A DNA stretch of 30,007 nucleotides from Parachlorella kessleri (Eukaryota > Chlorophyta > Trebouxiophyceae > Chlorellales > Chlorellaceae): NCBI GenBank assembly GCA_001598975.1, contig BBXU01000721.1, positions 1-30,007 on the forward strand. Reading direction: 5' to 3'. The notes under the pieces are model-generated. The model saw only the letters and a list, made by a program, of their open reading frames with translations. It did no database searches and had not been told where the DNA came from. Both the position numbers and the translations under genes were made by a program. Shown piece by piece: positions 10,443-20,585 of this stretch (position 1 is its first letter; each line of letters begins with the position of its first letter).

Positions 10443-13400
10443 ATGCATGTTCACTTGCCCCGAATAACCAGCAGCAACCTGAGCAGCAGCACTAGTCGGC
10501 ATCATCACCCCGTTCCTGCCAGGTGTCGCAAGGTGCAGCATGCGCGGTGCGTGGCAACGCCCCGGGGCAGCAAGAAGGAAGAGGTCCAAGCCAGCCCTCC
10601 TGAGACTTTAGCACATGAGCTGATGGAGCCTCCCAGCACAGTTGAAGGTAGGAACCAGAAGCTGGATGGATAGTTGCTCGAGGGTGCCATGTTTTATGGC
10701 CTCTGTGGTCTTGGTTTGCCTTGCCTGGGCTTGGGAGCGTGCTTCGACCCCACGGTGCGCAGCAACCCAGCGCACCGGCTATGGGTTTGGGTCTTGTCTA
10801 GGTGGTTGATACCTTGTGGTACCGCTGTGCAGTGACCAGCCTGCAGTTCCCAGCTAGCGATCCATCAAACCCTGTGAAGACCACAGGGCTCCATCGGGCG
10901 CCGCTGAGTGCCGGGGTGAAGAACGCCACGCTGCGCTATGACCTACCCTCGCCGGCAGTCGCAGTGCGAAACCTGGTAAGGAGGCAGGGAGGGGCTTCAG
11001 GGCACTAGTTGATGGGTGCTGTAGACAGCGTGGGTGCCAGCAGTTATTGCCTGGAACCTGGTATGCTGGCAAGGCTGGGGATGTAGAGTGTGGGACCCCT
11101 CGCCTCGGCCTGGTCATTGGTTAGACATTTTGACAGAGCTTGTTGCCCTTGAACATCTAGAGAGTTGGAAACTTGAGCCTCGCATATGTTAAATCTTAGC
11201 CAAGGCGTGAGCGTGTTGGTGTCTTAAGCACTTCTTTGCGCAGCCGAACTGTCAACTGCTGGGTTTACTACTTGCAAGGAACTGCATACCAAGACCCAGA
11301 AGGGATTGAATGTGCAAACTCCAGAGCCCTGCATGTCCTTGCCATTTGCAGAAGCCCGCCTGCTTTGCTCCGCTCTGCAGGTTGAGCAGGCCAACTACGC
11401 GCACCTGTGCACGATCATGTCGGGCATGCACCACCGGCGAGCGGGGTACCCCTTTGGCACGCTGGTCGACTTTGCGGCAGACGGCGGCGGCTACCCCATC
11501 TTCTCTCTTAGCCCGCTGGCCATCCAGACGAGGAACATCATGGAGGACCCCCGCTGCTCTCTTGTCGTCCAGGTGCGTCTGGGGAGAGCTAAGAAGCTGC
11601 ACCGGCAGATGCCAGCAGGCCTCCTGGTGTTGGGTGGAGTGTCTTGGGGGAGGTGAGGGGTGCGGGCGGGCTTCTCAGCCAACCCTCTCGCCAGCCTGGG
11701 TGGTGACCTGAGGAGCTGCCCTCCCTCCTTGCCGCCGCACACCATGGCTTACCTGTATGAAGATGCCAGAGGCCACTCCGGCCCACCCCGCCTTGCCGCC
11801 GTCACAAGTGGAAGGCAACCATCACACAGTCCTCTGCTGCAGATGCCGGGCTGGACGGGGCTGGCCAATGCGCGGGTCACTATTTTTGGGGACGTGTACA
11901 AGCTCAGCTCGGACTTGCAGGATGCAGCGCAGGAGGTGAGACGCAGGCGTAAGTGAGTGAGTGTGTTGCGTGAAGATGATGATGCATTGTCTATTTGATA
12001 CCTGCAGTGCTGTTGGATGCAGCGGACCCTGTAAGGCAGCAGGAGATGGGTTGCTGGCTTTATCATCTTGTTGTAATGCTTGGATGCGGCTGTAGGCGCC
12101 GCAATCCTGCCAAGCAGCAGGGGTTTGTTGGAACTATATGCTCCTGTGACCACCAGCCCCTGTCCGCCTGACTGCGATGCATAAGAGTCTTAGCTGAAAA
12201 CCGGGGGCCAACCGGGGTTGCATGATGCACACCTGCCCCCACGTCTTGACACGCTGGTGCAGATCTTCCACCAGAAGCACGCGGCGGAGAAGAAGGGGCG
12301 GTGGGTCAGCGGCAACGCGGTGTTCTTCCGCATGAACCGCATCCTGGACATCTACTTTGTCGGCGGCTTTGGCACGGTGCAATGGGTGGACGTGGAGGAG
12401 TACACGTCAGTGCAGCCAGACAAGGTGGTGTTAGAGACACCCAACCACACGCTGCAGGTAAGCCTGCCTATGTGCAAATCCAAGTGCTAAGAGCCCTGTC
12501 AGCACTTAGGCAGGAGGCCGCTTGTTGCTTGAAGTCGCTGCGGACGGCTAGGTTGTTGTGTGGGCAGCTGGGTACATCGGCTGGCCAGCGTGACTGCGCG
12601 GCAAGGGTGCCTGGGGGAGCTGCCTACGGTCGCTGGGGGGTTCTAGCAATTGGTTTGTCCTGTTGGTGGCTGTGATTCTGTTGAGGTGCATGGATTAGTA
12701 GAATGTGGGTGTACGTGAAGTTTGTCACCATGTCCCAGGTGGTTGTCAGGCTGGAGGACAAGAAAGAATTGTCGTCCTTTCTACTACACCTACCTCTGGT
12801 TCTCCTCACACACCCACACTATTATAGTGTATATGATTCCCGCCTGCTTCTTGCCCAGCTGCTCTTACTATGGGCGCAGCTTTTGTTGCAGGTGCTGAAT
12901 GAGCAATACTCTGGGCAGCTGCGGCAGCTGCTAGGGCAGCCAGAGCGAGAAGCGGACGATGCGGTGTTCATCTCAGTTGACAAATTAGGAGCAGACATCC
13001 GGGTCCGCAAGGGGGGTGACTATTTAGTGGAGCGGGTCGGCTTTGACAGGGTGAGTGAGTGGGTGTGGGTCGAGACAGCCGCTTGCATACAAAGATGAGT
13101 AAATGTAGCGTGTGTGCAGGGATGCGCTGATTCACATGTAGTGGGTGTGGAGAGATGCTGGTATAGCTACATGGTTATGCGAGTCGCCTTTCACATGGTG
13201 GGTCTGCCACACGGCTGGTTTGTTGGGTCGTTCAGAGAATGCATGGGAGTGGATGAAAAGGTGTGAAGGCGGCTTCGGCAGCTGTCAAGAATGCTGCATA
13301 CGCTGGCTGGGCTGGGCTGGAGCCTGTGCATGGCGGGGTACAGCGGGCACAAGAGAGAAGTGGAACAGGCAGCAGCGTAGTGCATCAGCCTCTAGCCATG

Positions 13401-13630
13401 CCAGGGTTTATTACGCACTGTGCGCCCAGAGAGCTTGGCTGAGCCGTGCTTGCAAAGGCAGTCCCCAGGCCTGCTCGGCAGCGCAGCTTGCACGGCTGTT
13501 GTTGCAGGCGGCATGCCCTCTGACTCAGGCTTGCCTGCTGCTGCAGCCTGTGGAGTGCTTATTGGACGCGCAGCAGGCAGTGCAGCGGCTTTTGACCGAG
13601 CAGGAGGCACGAAGGGGGGTGAAGCGCTGA
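10443..13630 (+). CDS. Plastid FMN-binding split-barrel protein, PGR7/GluTR-binding/HugZ-like family
   Basis: Seven exons: 10443-10647, 10833-10975, 11381-11572, 11843-11935, 12263-12457, 12892-13050, 13547-13630. They join in phase to 1071 bases and 356 aa. Recognisable blocks are EQANYAHLCTIMSGMHHRRAG, PFGTLVDFA, PIFSLSPLAIQTRN, GLANARVTIFGDVY, RMNRILDIYFVGGFGTVQWV and, near the end, DDAVFISVDKLGADIRVR. This is the plant pyridoxamine-phosphate-oxidase-like family with a HugZ-type fold. Known members include PGR7, which also binds and stabilises glutamyl-tRNA reductase and so links to haem and chlorophyll synthesis. I cannot tell which of the plant paralogues is the orthologue. The first about 50 residues are Ser/Arg/His-rich with few acids, fitting a plastid transit peptide. 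The least certain junction is exon 1 to 2: the acceptor after gctgtgcag was chosen because it alone preserves phase. It is followed on the same strand by the oxygenase array. Confidence 0.85.
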
Positions 13631-14486
13631 TGCGAGGAGTGAGGCTGCAAGTGCAGGCTAAGTGACAGTATCTCGAGACTGATGGCAGGCCTACCTCTTG
13701 GTCAGTGATCATAGCATGATGGTTTGAGTGGTCACCTTGTTGAGGCATACATGCTTGGAGGCCTGGCACCCTTTGCTGAAGCCACCAAAGTGTTTATGGC
13801 TTGCGACATGGATGCTGGCTTTTTGCCTAGCTGTGTTGTAAGCTGCGGTACATCGACAATCAAATGCAGCCACAAGGCTGCTGTGCTAGTGCTCATGAAG
13901 GTGTGAATGAAGGTGTCGGTCCCTTGGTGGCGAGGCAAGCCGTGCTGCAGTAACATGGAAGTGTGTAGTCCGCGTTGCCTGCTATCTTGCTCATGTGGCG
14001 GGGTAGGTACCTTGCCCAATAAATAACCTCTCCCCTCAGTAGGGGGAGGGAGGAAATAAATAAATAAACATGTAAGGGTGGAATGCGACATGTGACTTTG
14101 GTCTGCTGTGATCTCGGGGCTTGACAGAGAGAGCTTTGCCATGAAGTTGCCTGGAACTTCCCTAAGAAGGCTGTTAGGCTCCAACCATTTTATGCCTGCC
14201 AGGGTTCTGGGCAGGAGCACTGGGGGGAGAGTACCGGCAATGGGTGTTTGAAGCCAGAGCAAGGCTGCAGAGCGTGTTGGCATCCATGGTTGCAAGAAAG
14301 ACATGCATGGGCTACACAAGATGTCTGTGGTTCCAATTGCGCCTCAGCCAGATATCTAGCTTCCTGAGCAGTACCTCTGACCTAACGCGGTCCAATCCAT
14401 AGCAGGCAGGTACCATGGCATCACTTGGCTGTTGATGAGTGTTGTCCTAAGTAATCTCATACTCGCTTCGGCCCTGGAAGTGCCTC
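13631..14486. other. Intergenic between split-barrel gene and oxygenase A
   Basis: Contains TGTAA at 13837-13841, about 207 bases after the stop, as the best poly(A) signal candidate. An AATAAATAA-flanked short hairpin (CCCCT, loop CAGT, AGGGG) lies at about 14028-14068. A 195-codon minus-strand reading frame at 13732-14319 shows no family features and is taken as chance. No exon was recognised. Confidence 0.4.
14028..14069. repeat. AATA tetranucleotide repeat flanking a small hairpin
   Basis: AATAAATAA stands on the left and AAATAAATAAATAAA on the right of a C-run/G-run hairpin with a four-base loop. It could be a transcript end structure or just low-complexity sequence. Confidence 0.5.
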
Positions 14487-17400
14487 ATGATCAAGCAACC
14501 GGCTCCTGCGGCACTGCGGGGTAGCGCTCCTGCGAGGCTCCTGACAAGCGTAGCTAGACGGGGCAGGTTGAGGCTGGATACAACCTGTCGCCAGGTATGT
14601 TCGGATTGCAGGCGGGTGGTCCATATTGTGTGAATGGTCAGGTTTGCACCGACGGCTGCAAGTCTCCATGCAGACACGATGGCTCAAACACAAACGGGGA
14701 TCCGTGATCCCAAACTCCATCAGCACTGAGCGGCTCACTGAGGTATGTGTAGCTTGCTCTTCGGGGGCGCGAGCGGGGCTGGCTGGTTCCTTGGTGCAAG
14801 GATAGCTAACTATACTTGAATAACCTCCCTATAACGGGATTTAACCGAAGCGCTTAAGTCCCTGCTGCAACAGTCGCATACCTGTGTTAAAGTCGTTTGG
14901 CTGTCTTAACCGGCTGTTCCCCAGCCGCTGCACACGCCCTTCCTGAGGTTCCGCCTGTTGACTCGCTGGTAAACCTTCCCGGCCCCGCTACTCTCTGGCA
15001 GGAGCCGCGTACGGCCTCTCCCTTGGAGCCTGCTGGAGAGGCGGCCAAGTTCTCCTGGGCCAAGCACTGGTATGCTGTGGGTGCTGTGCACAACCTGGAC
15101 CCCACCCGGCCCCACCCATTCAGCCTGCTGGGAAAAAGCTTAGTCATCTGGAGGGACAGCAGCACAGGGCGGTGGAATTGCCTGGAAGACCGATGCCCGC
15201 ACCGCGCAGCTCCCCTGTCAGGTGCGTTGCTAGCCAGCCTGCAGCCTGCAGTCTACTTAGGAGCCTTGTGTACACCTTGAGACCTGGCAGGCAGTGTGCC
15301 GCCAAGTTGACAATGGCATTTCCGCGATTGGTGCACAACTGCTAAGACACCATGCGTTAGCGCCGCGTGGGTGTGCGGGGGCGTTTCCGCGACACAGCCA
15401 CTTTGGGCCGTTTCCAGTTCCGCGAACTTTCCGCGCTGGAGGGTTCGCGGACAAGTTAGCGGCACACTGCTGGCAGGCGTGTAAGGAATGCATGTTATGC
15501 GAAGTACCGCATGTGGGTCATATCCCCTGATGACAGATACCTAGTACGAGCCATGGAGGGACCACTTCGTGGCACTCCGCAAAGACAGCCATGCGCAGCT
15601 TGCTGCCCACAATCGGGGCAATATGCAGCTGCCAACCTCGTACCACCAGTAGCAGAGACTTTGCAGATTTGCTGCCGGTGCTGTGCAGAGGGCAAGATCT
15701 GGCCGGACGGCAATCTCTGCTGCTCCTACCACGGCTGGCGCTTCGATGGCAGTGGTGCTTGCAAGGCCATACCCCAGGCTGACTCGGCAGAGCAGGAGGC
15801 CAGGGCTGCAGCGTCCCCGCGGGCCTGCGCTGTGGCCTACCCTGTCCAGGAGAGGCAGGGCATGCTGTTTGTGTGGGGAGAGGGCGGGCAGGCGGCCTCC
15901 GAAGAGGCCAGGCAGCAGGAACCGCCGCTGTGCACGCTCACCCAGGAGGCGGAAGCGCAGAGTGAGCTGACAGTCATATATATCCTGACAACAGGTGGTT
16001 GGTTGTTGAGGAGCTCCCGGAGTCGCATGCCCGTCATGAGTACGTGGATGAGTCAGGCCTCATTGGCAGCCGCAGCACCCCTCCCTATAGCCTGTGGTCC
16101 GCCATCAGGCCTTGCCGTATGGTTCTACGTGCAGACCAGAGAATGACTCAAGTGCTACCCCATTATACCCGTGACCTCCCCTATGATTATGCGGCCCTTG
16201 TGGAGAATCTGGTAGACCCCGCCCACGTGCCGTGGAGCCACCATGGCGTCATGGGCAACAGGTGCGCTTGAGGAGGAGGGTGCGTTGTAGCGCACCCAGC
16301 CCACCTCAGGCCAGGGAAATTGCGAGTGGCAGTGTGATGTGGGGAGGCGGACACAACACTGTGATAGAGTCAGGATCGGCTTTTGAACCCAAAGCTACAT
16401 GACTAAGATCCCTGTCATGTGTGCCTGGCCCAGAAGGAGGCCTGCAGTACTGCTTCTGATGAAGTCATGGGCACAGTGTATTAAGGCTGGAGAAGTGTAG
16501 TCGCAGGGTACTGCGATTTTTGCATGCGCGTTAAGCGCCCTGCGTTTCACTTGCAATTGCCTGGGTACCATCCCCATACCCACAGTTATATCCCTGTTGC
16601 TCGCTTTGCTGCTCACAAGGATATGCAGGAGTTTGCATGCCCTCATGCTGTCTAGCGCGGTCCCCTCTCCCGCCCCCACCCCACCCCCCACCCAAAAAAA
16701 ACACCCCTCGCCCCCTACTGTTCCATGCACGCCCTGGAAGCTGGTGCGCGTGCCTGATGCGCAGGGACAAAGTGGTTTATGGCAAGTCCGGCCTGCGCAA
16801 GTCTGGCGAGCTCTCGGTCAACCATGACAACTTTGCCGAGTTTGTGAGTCACTGAGCCGGCCTCTTGCCCATGTCAGCACAGCTTTGCCCCACGGCGCGC
16901 CCTGCATTGCTTGCTATCTGACAAGGCATTCCCTTCATAGCAGACACTGCACCTTACCTTGTGCGTGTCCCTGCTTCCCTTTCCTCCATGGAAGCTACAA
17001 GCTGTGAAACCCTGCCATTGATGTGTGGTCGTTCAAGAGCACCCTCTTGCTAGCTGTACACTAAAGATGCTGTGACGCAGGCGGACCTGTACCATGGAGG
17101 AGCATCAGTTGTGGTGCCTATCAGCTTGCCAGCGGTTGCTATGCAAGATGGAAGGCAACAGTTGATGCGGTTCCAATATCAAACTCCACGATAGCCACCA
17201 AGGAGCCGTGTGCCCTTCTGCTGTGCAGTTGAAACGGACAGTGATCAGCTTCCACCCCCCGGGACTGGTAACATACGAAACAGAAAGGAAGAAGGTGGGT
17301 ACACCCCAGACGGCTTGCAGAGCAGCCCTGCTGGTTGCAGAAGCCCCCTGCTTTGAGCTTGCGTGGACTGTCATGCACCCCGCGCTACTCTACACCCAGT

Positions 17401-19333
17401 GTTGACAGCAGGCAGTGGATTTCCTTCATGGACGCGTGGCTACCAAAAACCCCGCAACGTCTTGCTGCTGGCACGCTCCAACGCAGCCGTCCTTGTGCGC
17501 TTTGCAGGGCGGCAGGTCAACCATGATGTTCTGGGTGACGCCGCTCGCCCCGGGCTGCTCCCGGATCACGATGCACCTGGCAACCAATGCCAGCCTGCCG
17601 CCGCTCTTCAAGCTGCTGGTGCGCATCTGACGCCGGGTTGCTTGGTGTCAAACAGCCTTGGGTGCGAGCTTTAATGCCTGTGCTTGTTTCGCGCTGCATT
17701 AGACTGCTTGGTGGATGAGTGAGCGTGCTCACTGCGGGGGTGCACATCACGGGGTGCACATTACGGTGCCCCTATGGTTCCTCGTGCCTCCGCATGCATG
17801 CCAAGTAGGCTCGCAGGAGTCACAGGCATGATCAACGGCTTCCCCCATTCGGCAGTACATGCCTTGCGCAAGTGTGGGTGGATCCCCCAGGCTGGGGTGC
17901 AAGGGGGTGGCGGAGGACCCTGGCGGTGCGAGCCATATCTGAGGCCCCCTTGCAACTCATGGCTACCAATATCCAAAACTTGGGTGTGATCCGCAGGCGC
18001 TGCGCCCGGCATGGCTTGACCACATCACCACACGCAGCGCTGTCTTTGATGGCGACAACGTGTTCCTGGCGGGGCAGGACGCCAACCTGGCACAGCAGGC
18101 ACAGCAGGAGGGTGCCAGCTGGCGTGAGTGAGTGAACCCAGAGGTGGTCACTGCTCACATTATGCCCTGCATAATGCATCAATAGCAAAAGATCTTCACT
18201 GTTCCTCAATCCCATCCAGGGTTTGGCTGCGCTGGCATTGGCACACAACCCTTTGTGGAGGGCAGTATTGTGTTTCGGGAAACCGCGTCTTGCGCTTTCA
18301 GTGGCCCAAATGTAGTCCCCCTTGCACAGCTGAGCTGGGGGTGATTATCAACAGAAAGTCAGCAGGAAGCCTTGCACCACAGCTGATGCCTGGTTGACAG
18401 TAGGCGGTGAACCCTGACAACTCCCATCCCAATGTGCACGGGTGCGCGACTTGCCCGCCACCCGCGACCTGATTTTGTATACCAGCCACAACACCCCACT
18501 CCACCCTCCTTTGCAGGGTCTTTTATGTGCCAACACCGGCGGACACCCTGGTCGCAGCTGTGAGGAAGTGGCTGGATGAGAAAGGCGGTGGCGGGCCCTT
18601 TGGCTCCCTGCGTCACAAGGGCAGCCCAGCTGCCCTGGCTGCATCTGCCGCTCTCTTGGCGCAGCCAAGCAGCGAGTCGCGGCGCCAGATGCTGGACCGG
18701 TACAGCCAGCACACAGTCCACTGCGCGTCCTGCAGGTCAGTCGTGCACTGACAGACAGGTTCACGTGCCACTCTTCCCGAGGCATGGCAGTGACACAGCC
18801 TGGTTCGGCAGGGATGCCGAGTTCTGATGGGGAGATGTCTGCCAAAGGCTGCTTAGCGGGGCTGCTGACAAGGACCTGTGCTTGGCTTGGCCCATGGCGC
18901 GTGCCCTTGGGCACCTCTCGGAAATCAGCATGTACGGCAGGTGGGGCGACGAACCTGCATAGCATAGACCCTTGCTTGCCGTGGTCATTTGGAGGAGCTG
19001 GTCACATGTCGCCACATGGCACGCCATCTCAACGCACCACTCGCCAGCTAAGCCGCTGCTCGCTGCAGGTCGGCCCTGCAACGGGTGACGGTTCTTCGCA
19101 ACATCCTGAGTGGTGCAGCTGTGCTGTCCTGGGCTGCACTGCTTTCCCCCCTGCTCTGGGGGGTGTCAGCATGGCTGGGGTCCTCGCCCGCCGCAGCTGC
19201 TGTGGCTCTCAAGCCCTCGGTAAGGCTGGTAGCGGCACTGCTTGTGACTGCTGCGCTAACTGCGGCGGCAGCGCTGCTCAACAAAGTACGCAGCAAGTTC
19301 TTGTTTGTAGACTACGACCACGCTCACAGGTAA
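14487..19333 (+). CDS. Rieske oxygenase A, pheophorbide a oxygenase/PTC52-like
   Basis: Eleven exons: 14487-14594, 14674-14742, 15002-15221, 15689-15961, 16135-16261, 16765-16843, 17229-17294, 17508-17618, 17997-18127, 18517-18735, 19069-19333. They join in phase to 1668 bases and 555 aa. Residues 1-36 are a plastid transit peptide (Ala/Arg/Ser-rich, almost no acids). Rieske cluster ligands are C124, H126 (CPH) and C144, H147 (CSYHGW). The mononuclear iron site is N248-x2-D251-x2-H254-x4-H259. DRYSQHTVHCASC ends in the C464-x2-C467 pair typical of the PAO/PTC52/Tic55 group. Two hydrophobic segments at about 479-503 and 520-538 should anchor it in a plastid membrane. Plant relatives open the chlorin ring of pheophorbide a (PAO) or hydroxylate protochlorophyllide (PTC52); substrate here is not determined. 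The overall layout, including the conserved tail FLFVDYDHAH, is closest in my judgement to PTC52/ACD1-like proteins. No frameshift or missing ligand was seen. Confidence 0.9.
16661..16715 (+). repeat. C-rich low-complexity tract with an A8 run in intron 5 of gene A
   Basis: Almost pure C runs broken by A and T, then eight A bases, about 50 bases before the exon 6 acceptor. It may simply be an extended pyrimidine tract. Confidence 0.6.
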
Positions 19334-19393
19334 GGTTGGCGCGCTTCTTGGGAGAGGAAGAGATGTGCAGGAGCGTCATAGCCTTGGTGATTC

Positions 19394-19398
19394 TGTAA
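19394..19398 (+). terminator. UGUAA poly(A) signal of oxygenase A
   Basis: TGTAA 61 bases after the TAA stop at 19331-19333, in a good position for a chlorophyte poly(A) signal. Confidence 0.5.
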
Positions 19399-20202
19399 CA
19401 AGCAGGCATTTGATTATCAAGGTCGTGAGAGAAGAATCAGTAATTTCATTAAGACTAGTTACGCAACTTTGAGAAGGGAAAATTGATGAGTAAGCTCAAT
19501 GGCTTCTTGAGGGTTGCCAAGCCAGTGGCCTGGAATGGCGAGATGGGGATGAGCATTTGTTGTCAATGAAAAGGTTGAGGCAAGGGGTGTAGGAAAACTG
19601 CAACCTTGTTCACAATCTCCTTGCCATTGCCAGTGGGGAGGGACAGTAGGGGGGGTCGTGACTGCTAGGTATGAAGGGCACATGCCTGTTGAGCTTTTTC
19701 TTGCTCAAACAAGGTGCTCTTAACTGTGTCTTGTGGTGCCTTGCAAATGGCTGTGAGTCGAGTGGGTGCCCTGTGTCTGATGTGTGGGCCGACAGTCTGT
19801 TGACAGCTTCTTGCATCATCCTGCTTTGCACTAGGCCATGTTGCCTGTGGCGGAGGGCTGCTGCATTTGATGCAGGAGACTACGTACTACTATTGCGTTG
19901 GGGTTGCATTGAACTAACGCATCTTTGCTTCATGATCTGGTTGTAGCACTTGTGGTGTGCCTCCGTAAGACGCTGGATGTTTTGTGTTGCTGATGTCTGC
20001 CTTCCGTCTGGTGTAGCAAATGGGGAGCATACACCCTCGGTTCCGGTAAGTCTGCCAGTCAGGAGATTACGGATGGCAGCAGGGTAGGCCACTTGGAGGC
20101 AAAGACATGTGAGGGGCTGTGGGCCATCCTGTGCTGGAGAACCTCCTTTCGCTCAGTGGGTGGCACACATGCCATGAGCTCAGTGGGCGCGCTCTGCCAC
20201 TG

Positions 20203-20233
20203 GAAGGGCCATGCCACAGAAAGGGCCATGCCA
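20203..20233 (+). repeat. 13-base direct repeat
   Basis: Two perfect copies of AAGGGCCATGCCA, 18 bases apart start to start, separated by CAGAA. Confidence 0.75.
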
Positions 20234-20585
20234 ATCTGCAGGACCTTCCCCAGCCAGCTTGCTGCCATTGAAAGTCAGGATTTTAGGGGCCCTTCCAAAC
20301 GCATGGAGACATGCATCAACAATGTATAGTCAGGAGTCCTGAGCTGCTGATGACGAGGAGATTTGAGAGCAGTTACTTGGGCGGCACTGGGGGAGCACCT
20401 GGCCCAGGGGAGCTTGGTAAGAAGCCCATGCTGGCAGTCCAACGTGGCAGCAGACGTGGCAGTCCCACGACGGCACGCCAGTACTATCTGCCGGAGCCAC
20501 CTTCCAGCGCATTTCCAAATGTGCCCCTTCCCACTCTCCTTCCTTCGAGGCGCTGTCGCACCTTAACTTTCGCACTGCTTCAAAG

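Larger units (their letters stand above)
19334..20585. other. Intergenic between oxygenases A and B
   Basis: No known exon was recognised. The part near 20350-20585 should hold the promoter and leader of gene B. A 13-base direct repeat (AAGGGCCATGCCA) occurs at 20203-20215 and 20221-20233. A 69-codon minus-strand frame at 20059-20268 reads somewhat like protein but matches no family I know. Confidence 0.4.

Noticed and set aside
13732..14319. 195-codon minus-strand open frame as a gene
   Set aside because: No domain, no family resemblance, odd composition, and it overlaps the expected 3' UTR and promoter of flanking plus-strand genes.
14897..15280. Start of oxygenase A within the frame opening at 14897
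   Set aside because: It has no ATG, and homology with copies B and C puts the exon boundary at 15002 with two upstream exons coding the transit peptide.
15999..16271. Longer exon 5 for oxygenase A starting near 15999
   Set aside because: The upstream frame (VVEELPESHARHEY) is open, but its acceptor is in the wrong phase. The join at 16135 gives exactly the 127-base exon of genes B and C.
17508..17630. Gene A ending at the TGA at 17628-17630, i.e. a truncated protein
   Set aside because: A donor at 17619 in the same place in all three copies (CTG|GTGCGC, GTACGC, GTGCGG) removes the stop and joins in phase to the conserved next exon.
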